The notes under the pieces were generated by a model, which was not told where the DNA came from, searched no databases, and saw only the letters and a program-made list of their open reading frames with translations. Positions 1-5,075 of a stretch of DNA of 5,075 nucleotides are shown here, one piece after another; the stretch's first letter is position 1; every line of letters begins with the position of its first letter. This DNA is from DASYSL01 sp036003365 (GTDB taxonomy: Bacteria; Eisenbacteria; RBG-16-71-46; DASYSL01): assembly GCA_036003365.1 (NCBI GenBank), contig DASYSL010000053.1:1-5075 (forward strand). The letters are read 5' to 3'. Position numbers and translations under genes: made by a program.

Positions 1-305
1 TCCATGAAGTTCGCCGCCTTCTTCATGGGCGAGTACGCCAACATGATCGCCATCTCGTGCGTGGCCACCGTGCTCTTCCTTGGCGGCTGGCACGGGCCGT
101 GGCTGCCGCCGGTGTGGGGCGGCATCATCTGGTTCGTTCTCAAGGTTTCGATTCTGCAAGTCTTCTTTCTCTTCGTGCGCTGGACGCTGCCGCGCCTGCG
201 CTACGACCAGCTCATGAATCTGGGGTGGAAGATCCTCTTGCCGATCACGCTCGCCAACGCGCTCGTGACCGCGATCGCGGTGGCGTTCCGGGAGGGCTGG
301 CTGGG

Positions 306-309
<4 letters not shown>
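1..309 (+). CDS. nuoH: NADH-quinone oxidoreductase subunit H, C-terminal part (5' end outside window)
   Basis: NuoH (ND1/Nqo8 family) is the membrane subunit of complex I that forms most of the quinone chamber and links it to the proton channels. Only the last 102 codons are here, read in frame from base 1; the ATG at base 4 is internal, because full-length NuoH is about 325-400 residues. Family signatures are clear: MKFAAFFMGEYANM at the start, with the conserved acidic Glu at bases 31-33, then LFLGGW, then a KVSILQVFFLFVRWTLPR stretch followed by RYDQLMNLGWK. Three membrane helices can be seen, around bases 40-100, 118-180 and 232-290. The stop codon at 307-309 overlaps the nuoJ start, so the usual nuoI gene does not follow. 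Identification is firm; the N-terminal two thirds cannot be assessed. Confidence 0.97.
290..296 (+). promoter_or_regulatory. Ribosome binding site of nuoJ
   Basis: The purine run GGGAGGG lies 9 bases before the ATG at 306 and inside the nuoH coding region. It supports that ATG as the nuoJ start, although the same frame stays open upstream as far as an ATG at 57. Confidence 0.6.
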
Positions 310-853
<544 letters not shown>

Positions 854-857
<4 letters not shown>

Positions 858-1183
858 GCCTGAGCTGGGTCACGCAGGGCGACGTGCCGCTCGAAGCCTA
901 TCTCGTGCTCAGCGGCATCTTGTTTCTGATCGGCGTGGTGGGCGTGCTCGTGCGCCGCAATGCGCTCGTCATCTTCATGTGCATCGAGCTCATGCTCAAC
1001 GCCGCCAATCTCGCGATCGTCGCCTTCGCGAACAAGCTGCACCAGACCGACGGCCAGGTGTTCGTGTTCTTCGTCATGGCGGTGGCCGCCGCCGAAGTGG
1101 GGATCGGGCTCGCGCTCATCGTGAACGTGTTCCGGGCGCGCCAGACGGTGTACGTCGACGAAGTGAACCTGCTCAAGGGCTGA
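854..1183 (+). CDS. nuoK: NADH-quinone oxidoreductase subunit K
   Basis: NuoK (ND4L/Nqo11, related to MrpC) is a three-helix membrane subunit of complex I carrying two buried glutamates that form part of the proton path next to NuoN. The product is 109 residues; most bacterial NuoK are about 100-102, and the extra residues lie at the N-terminus (MSLSWVTQGDVPLEAY). Helices are at about residues 15-33, 38-60 and 69-93. Both key acids are present: Glu45 in CIELMLNAANL and Glu81 in AVAAAEVGIGLAL, 36 residues apart exactly as E. coli Glu36 and Glu72. The start overlaps the nuoJ stop as ATGA and has a strong ribosome binding site. An inner start is unlikely, as the next ATG (Met42) falls inside helix 2. 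nuoL follows after a 3-base gap. Confidence 0.97.
1175..1179 (+). promoter_or_regulatory. Weak ribosome binding site of nuoL
   Basis: AAGGG within the last nuoK codons is 7 bases before the GTG at 1187. It is a weaker match than the sites before nuoJ, nuoK and nuoN; translation of nuoL probably depends partly on coupling to nuoK, whose stop is only 3 bases upstream. Confidence 0.4.
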
Positions 1184-1186
1184 CGC

Positions 1187-3151
1187 GTGCTCTCGCTCCT
1201 CTACCTCATTCCGCTCCTGCCGCTCGCGGGCCTGGTGCTGAACCTGGCGTTCGGCGCGCGCTGGGGCAACCGCGTCACGGGCTTCGTGGCCTGCGCTTCG
1301 GTGTTCGCCGCCTTCGTGGTCGCGCTCGGCGCCACGATCGAGCTGGCGGGCCTGCCGGTGTCGGCGCGCTCGGCCACGCAGCTCCTGTGGACCTGGATGA
1401 GCGCCGGCACGTTCCACGCCCAGGTCGCGTTGCTGTTCGATCCGCTGTCGGCGGTCATGTGCCTGGTCATCACCTTCGTGGGCTTCCTGATCCACGTGTA
1501 CTCGACCGGGTACATGAGCCACGACCCGGGCTTTCGCCGCTTCTTCATCTATCTGAATCTGTTCACGTTCTCCATGCTGACGCTGGTCTTGGGCGACAAC
1601 TTCCTGCTCATGTTCGTGGGCTGGGAAGGCGTGGGCTTATGCTCGTACCTCTTGATTGGGTTCTGGTACGAGCGCCACAGCGCGGCCGACGCGGCCAAGA
1701 AGGCGTTCATCGTCAACCGCATCGGCGACTTCGGCTTCCTGCTCGGCGTCATGCTGATCTTCACCACCCTCGGCACGGTGAACTTCCACGAGGCGTTCGC
1801 GCTCGCGCCGCAGCACTGGCTGCCGGGCGGCATCATCGCGACCGCGGCCACGCTGCTCCTCTTTCTGGGCGCGACCGGCAAGTCGGCGCAGATTCCGCTC
1901 TATGTCTGGCTCCCCGACGCCATGGAAGGCCCGACTCCGGTCTCGGCCCTCATCCATGCCGCGACCATGGTCACGGCCGGCGTCTACATGGTGGCGCGCT
2001 GCCACGTGATGTTCGAGATGGCGCCGCTCTCGCTCGACGTCGTGGGTCTGATCGGCGGTCTCACCGCCATCTTCGCGGCCACCATCGGCCTGGTGCAGAC
2101 CGACATCAAGCGCGTGCTCGCCTACTCGACGGTGAGCCAGCTCGGCTACATGTTCCTGGCCTGCGGCGTGGGCGCGTACACGGCCGGCGTGTTCCACTTG
2201 ATGACGCACGCCTTCTTCAAGGCGCTGCTCTTCCTCGGCGCGGGCTCGGTCATCCACGCGCTCTCGGGCGAGCAGGACATGCGCCACATGGGCGGCCTCA
2301 AGCGCCACTTGCCGTGGACGCACGCCACCATGCTCATCGGCTGCCTGGCCATCGCCGGCATTCCACCGTTCGCCGGCTTCTTCTCCAAGGACATGATTCT
2401 CGAGGCCGACTTCGAGAGCCACTGGCGCTTCCTGTACGTGATCGGTCTGATCACCGCCGGCCTCACCGCCTTCTACATGTTCCGGCTCTTCTTCCTCACG
2501 TTCTACGGTGACGAGCGGCTCACGCCCGAGGCCAAGCACCATCTGCACGAGTCGCCGCGCTCGATGACCGGGCCGCTCACCGTGCTCGCCTTCTTCTCGG
2601 CGGTCGCGGGCTTCGTCGGCTTGCCGCTCGTGACGCACGGCAACCGCTTCGGCGAATGGCTGGCACCCGTGTTCGCCGACGTGCCCGCGGTGCGCGAGAT
2701 GGCGGCCCACGCGCCCGCGCTCAGCTTGGGGAACGCGGTGTCGCTCGAAGAGGGCGGCTCGGCCGCGCTCGAAGTCGTCCTCATGGTGATCTCGGTCGGG
2801 GCGGCGCTCGCCGGCATCTGGGTGGCGCGCGCGTTCTACTTGCGCCCCGCGGGCGCGCCCGAGCGCTGGGGTGAGCGCTTCCGCGCCCTCTACCGCACGT
2901 TCTTCCACAAGTACTGGGTGGACGAGCTGTATCAGGCCATGGTCGTGCGCCCGCTCGAGCGTCTCTCGCAGTGGCTGTGGCGCTTCTTCGACGTGGGCGT
3001 GATCGACGGCGTAGTCGACGGCACGGGCGGTCTCGTGGTGCTCGGCGGGACGATCCTGCGTCTCTTCCAGAACGGCTACGTGGGCACGTACGCGTTCTTC
3101 CTGGTGCTGGGCGTCGTCCTCGTCCTCTTCGGCGTGGGGAGCGGACGATGA
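1187..3151 (+). CDS. nuoL: NADH-quinone oxidoreductase subunit L
   Basis: NuoL (ND5/Nqo12) is the outermost antiporter-like proton pump of complex I and carries the long lateral helix along the membrane arm. The product is 654 residues, within the family range (E. coli 613). The proton-channel residues, with E. coli numbers in brackets, are Glu147 (144) in FVGWEGVG, Asp181 (178), Lys232 (229) in ATGKSAQIPLYVWLPDAMEGP, His257 (254), His337 (334), His341 (338), Lys345 (342), Lys401 (399) and Asp402 (400) in FFSKDMIL. Near the C-terminus HKYWVDELY (574-582) is the family motif before the lateral helix, and the protein ends in a final membrane helix (about 631-650). The region from about 440 to 525 is a long hydrophilic linker interrupted by one helix, accounting for much of the extra length. 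The start is a GTG at 1187, three bases after the nuoK stop; it places MLSLLYLIPLLPLAG as the normal first helix. The stop overlaps the nuoM ATG. Confidence 0.97.
   Translation: MLSLLYLIPLLPLAGLVLNLAFGARWGNRVTGFVACASVFAAFVVALGATIELAGLPVSARSATQLLWTWMSAGTFHAQVALLFDPLSAVMCLVITFVGFLIHVYSTGYMSHDPGFRRFFIYLNLFTFSMLTLVLGDNFLLMFVGWEGVGLCSYLLIGFWYERHSAADAAKKAFIVNRIGDFGFLLGVMLIFTTLGTVNFHEAFALAPQHWLPGGIIATAATLLLFLGATGKSAQIPLYVWLPDAMEGPTPVSALIHAATMVTAGVYMVARCHVMFEMAPLSLDVVGLIGGLTAIFAATIGLVQTDIKRVLAYSTVSQLGYMFLACGVGAYTAGVFHLMTHAFFKALLFLGAGSVIHALSGEQDMRHMGGLKRHLPWTHATMLIGCLAIAGIPPFAGFFSKDMILEADFESHWRFLYVIGLITAGLTAFYMFRLFFLTFYGDERLTPEAKHHLHESPRSMTGPLTVLAFFSAVAGFVGLPLVTHGNRFGEWLAPVFADVPAVREMAAHAPALSLGNAVSLEEGGSAALEVVLMVISVGAALAGIWVARAFYLRPAGAPERWGERFRALYRTFFHKYWVDELYQAMVVRPLERLSQWLWRFFDVGVIDGVVDGTGGLVVLGGTILRLFQNGYVGTYAFFLVLGVVLVLFGVGSGR
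3136..3141 (+). promoter_or_regulatory. Ribosome binding site of nuoM
   Basis: GGGGAG lies 6 bases before the ATG at 3148, within the last nuoL codons. It supports that start over the ATG at 2971, from which the same frame is also open. Confidence 0.55.
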
Positions 3152-4749
3152 TCGGCGTCTTGAGCCGCCTCGGCATCCCGTACCTCACGCTGCTCGTCTT
3201 CTTCCCGCTCGTGGGTGCCGCCGGCGTGCTGCTCGTGCCGCGGGCGCGCGAGCGCATGGCGCGCTCGGTCGCCTTCGCCGTGGCCACGATCGAATTCTTG
3301 CTCTCGATCCCTTTGTTCACCCGCTTCGAGCCGCGCGCCGGCATGCAGATCTCGGAGCACGCGGCGTGGCTGCCCGGTATTGGCGCGTCCTACCACCTGG
3401 GCGTGGACGGCATCTCGATGCTGCTCGTCCTCTTGACCACGCTCCTGACCGCGCTCTCCGTCTTGTCGTCGTTCTCGGCGGTGACCGAGCGGCCCCGCGC
3501 GTATTACGCGCTGCTCTTGCTCCTCGAAACCGCAATGCTCGGCACGTTCGTCGCCTTGGATTTGGTGGTCTTCTACATCTTCTGGGAGGCCATGCTGGTG
3601 CCGATGTACTTTCTCATCGGCGTGTGGGGAGGGGAGAGGCGCATCCACGCGGCGATCAAGTTCTTCCTCTACACGATGGCGGGCTCGGTGCTCATGCTGG
3701 TCGCCATCCTGTGGACCTATTTCCTGCACCATGCGGCGACCGGCGTGTACAGCTTCGATCTGCTCGATTGGTACCGGCTGCCGGTGCCGCTCGGCGTGCA
3801 GACATGGCTGTTCCTGGCCTTCGCCTTGGCGTTTGCCATCAAGGTGCCGCTCTTCCCGTTCCACACCTGGCTGCCACTCGCGCACGTCGAGGCGCCGACC
3901 GCGGGCTCGGTGATCCTGGCCGGCGTGCTGCTCAAGATGGGCACCTACGGATTCCTGCGCTTCGCGATTCCTCTGTTCCCCAACGCGGCCACCTTGTGGA
4001 TGCCGCTCATCCTTGGCCTCGCCGTGATCGGCATCATCTATGGCGCGCTCGTGGCCTGGGTGCAGCCGGACGTGAAGAAGCTCGTGGCGTATTCGTCGGT
4101 CAGCCACCTGGGCTTCGTCATGCTGGGCATGCTGGCGCTCAATCCGGAAGGCCTCTCCGGCAGCCTCTTGCAGATGATCAACCACGGCATCTCGACGGGT
4201 GCTTTGTTCTTGCTCGTCGGCGTCCTGTACGAGCGCCGCCACACGCGGCTCATTTCCGACTACGGCGGCATCTGGAAGGTGATGCCGATGTTCGCCGTCG
4301 TCTTCCTGATCATCATGCTGTCGTCGATCGCGCTTCCCGGCACGAACGGCTTCGTGGGCGAGTTCTTGATCCTGCTCGGCGCCTTCCGCGCGCACCGCAT
4401 CTTCGCCGTGATCGCGGCCGTGGGCGTGATCCTCTCAGCGGTGTACATGCTCTTCATGTTCCAGCGCGTGATGTTCGGACCCGTCACGCATCCGGAGAAC
4501 GACGCGCTGCCCGACCTGCGCTTGCGCGAGTGGGCGGTCTTCGTGCCGCTCTTGATCCTCGTGTTCTGGCTCGGCATCTATCCGGCGCCGTTCCTCACGC
4601 GCGTACAACCGGCTCTGGCGGATACGGCCGCCTTGATCGAGCGGCGGGCATTGATGTGCCGCACCGTGGAGGCGCAAGCCGGGCGCACGGTCTCGATCGC
4701 GCCACCGACGGCGCCCATGCCCGACAGCACAGGCGGGAGGCAGCCATGA
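3148..4749 (+). CDS. nuoM: NADH-quinone oxidoreductase subunit M
   Basis: NuoM (ND4/Nqo13) is the middle antiporter-like proton pump of the complex I membrane arm, between NuoN and NuoL. The product is 533 residues (E. coli 509) with about 14 membrane helices. The signature YHLGVDGISMLLVLLTT begins at residue 82. Channel residues, with E. coli numbers in brackets, are all present: Glu147 (144) in FYIFWEAMLVPMY, Lys232 (234) in IKVPLFPFHTWLP, Lys263 (265) in LLKMGTYGFLR, His320 (322) in AYSSVSHLGFV, His346 (348) in INHGIST and Glu405 (407) in NGFVGEFLIL. Past about residue 495 there is an unusual polar tail of some 35 residues, rich in Ala, Pro, Thr and Arg with one Cys (513), which continues past the family's normal end. 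The ATG overlaps the nuoL stop, and the stop overlaps the nuoN ATG. The paralogue NuoL is excluded by the absence of a lateral-helix domain. Confidence 0.97.
   Translation: MIGVLSRLGIPYLTLLVFFPLVGAAGVLLVPRARERMARSVAFAVATIEFLLSIPLFTRFEPRAGMQISEHAAWLPGIGASYHLGVDGISMLLVLLTTLLTALSVLSSFSAVTERPRAYYALLLLLETAMLGTFVALDLVVFYIFWEAMLVPMYFLIGVWGGERRIHAAIKFFLYTMAGSVLMLVAILWTYFLHHAATGVYSFDLLDWYRLPVPLGVQTWLFLAFALAFAIKVPLFPFHTWLPLAHVEAPTAGSVILAGVLLKMGTYGFLRFAIPLFPNAATLWMPLILGLAVIGIIYGALVAWVQPDVKKLVAYSSVSHLGFVMLGMLALNPEGLSGSLLQMINHGISTGALFLLVGVLYERRHTRLISDYGGIWKVMPMFAVVFLIIMLSSIALPGTNGFVGEFLILLGAFRAHRIFAVIAAVGVILSAVYMLFMFQRVMFGPVTHPENDALPDLRLREWAVFVPLLILVFWLGIYPAPFLTRVQPALADTAALIERRALMCRTVEAQAGRTVSIAPPTAPMPDSTGGRQP
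4735..4740 (+). promoter_or_regulatory. Ribosome binding site of nuoN
   Basis: GGGAGG lies 5 bases before the ATG at 4746. It favours this start over the in-frame ATGs at 4782 and 4800, neither of which has a comparable purine run at the right distance. Confidence 0.65.
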
Positions 4750-5075
4750 AGCCCGGCCTTCTGCCCACGCTGCAGTTCAGCATGGCGCCCGGCGATGCCA
4801 TGTCGCTCTTGCCGGTGTGGGTGCTCACGGGGGCCGCGCTCCTCGCCTTGACGGTCGATCTCTTCTCCCGCAAGCGCGGCGCCATGTGGAGCGCGTGGGT
4901 GTCGCTCCTGGGGCTCGGGGCCACGGCCTGGGCGATCTGGCAGACACGCGCCTTCGATCGCACCGTGTTCTCGGGCATGGTGCGCGTCGATCCGTTCTCG
5001 CAGTTCTTCGCGGCCACCATCGTGGGCATCACCATCGTCTCGGTGCTCTTCTCGTGGGATTACGTGAAGCGCACC
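4746..5075 (+). CDS. nuoN: NADH-quinone oxidoreductase subunit N, N-terminal part (3' end outside window)
   Basis: NuoN (ND2/Nqo14) is the antiporter-like pump of complex I nearest to the quinone module. The first 110 codons are present and the frame is open to the last base, with no stop. Position after nuoM is the standard place for nuoN. The sequence fits: a first helix at about residues 19-40 (MSLLPVWVLTGAALLALTVD), a second at 47-65, the family-type block GMVRVDPFSQFF at 77-88, then a third helix at 84-104 ending in SWDYVKR. The catalytic lysines and the glutamate of the pump lie downstream of the window, so function cannot be judged. The start was chosen for its ATGA overlap with nuoM and the ribosome binding site; starting at 4800 instead (Met19) would still keep the whole first helix. 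The identity rests on gene order plus the N-terminal pattern. Confidence 0.93.
   Translation, partial: MKPGLLPTLQFSMAPGDAMSLLPVWVLTGAALLALTVDLFSRKRGAMWSAWVSLLGLGATAWAIWQTRAFDRTVFSGMVRVDPFSQFFAATIVGITIVSVLFSWDYVKRT

Noticed and set aside
57..305. Possible 83-residue N-terminal extension of NuoJ
   Set aside because: The frame is open but lies entirely inside nuoH, is Arg/Ala-rich and not membrane-like, while the ATG at 306 has a ribosome binding site and gives the normal family length.
1637..2908. Long minus-strand open frame (423 codons) opposite nuoL
   Set aside because: It is the antisense of hydrophobic GC-rich codons, giving an unnatural Glu/Arg/His/Asp-rich product with no domain or helix pattern. 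The sense strand encodes an intact NuoL with all catalytic residues.
3076..4395. Long minus-strand open frame (439 codons) opposite nuoM
   Set aside because: Same artefact: a charged, low-complexity translation mirroring membrane-protein codons, with no credible start context or recognisable family.

Overview
The window is one uninterrupted block of the operon for respiratory complex I (NADH:quinone oxidoreductase, the Nuo/NDH-1 type). All genes are on the + strand, in the order nuoH (3' end only), nuoJ, nuoK, nuoL, nuoM, nuoN (5' end only). Every product is a subunit of the membrane arm. No tRNA, rRNA, mobile element, repeat array, promoter or terminator was found, and there is essentially no non-coding DNA: the longest gap between genes is 3 bases, between nuoK and nuoL.

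Layout: 1-309 is the C-terminal third of NuoH (quinone-site and proton-entry subunit). 306-857 is NuoJ and 854-1183 is NuoK, the small subunits joining the quinone module to the pumps. 1187-3151 is NuoL (distal pump with the lateral helix), 3148-4749 is NuoM (second antiporter-like pump), and 4746 to the window end is the first 110 codons of NuoN (third pump). Four of the five junctions are ATGA overlaps, in which the stop of one gene shares bases with the start of the next. The exception is nuoK/nuoL, where nuoL starts at a GTG three bases after the nuoK stop. This is the architecture of a single polycistronic message with translational coupling.

Together these subunits form most of the proton-translocating membrane arm, coupling quinone reduction near NuoH to proton movement through NuoJ/K, N, M and L. 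The charged residues known to matter in the E. coli pumps are all present in NuoK, NuoL and NuoM, so the encoded complex looks functional.

The organism is a bacterium with a high-GC genome: codon third positions are strongly G/C and long antisense open frames occur throughout. The sequence alone does not fix the phylum. One departure from the commonest gene order helps: nuoI, usually between nuoH and nuoJ, is absent there, and nuoJ starts inside the nuoH stop. I see no undescribed system here; this is an ordinary housekeeping region with a few small points worth checking.
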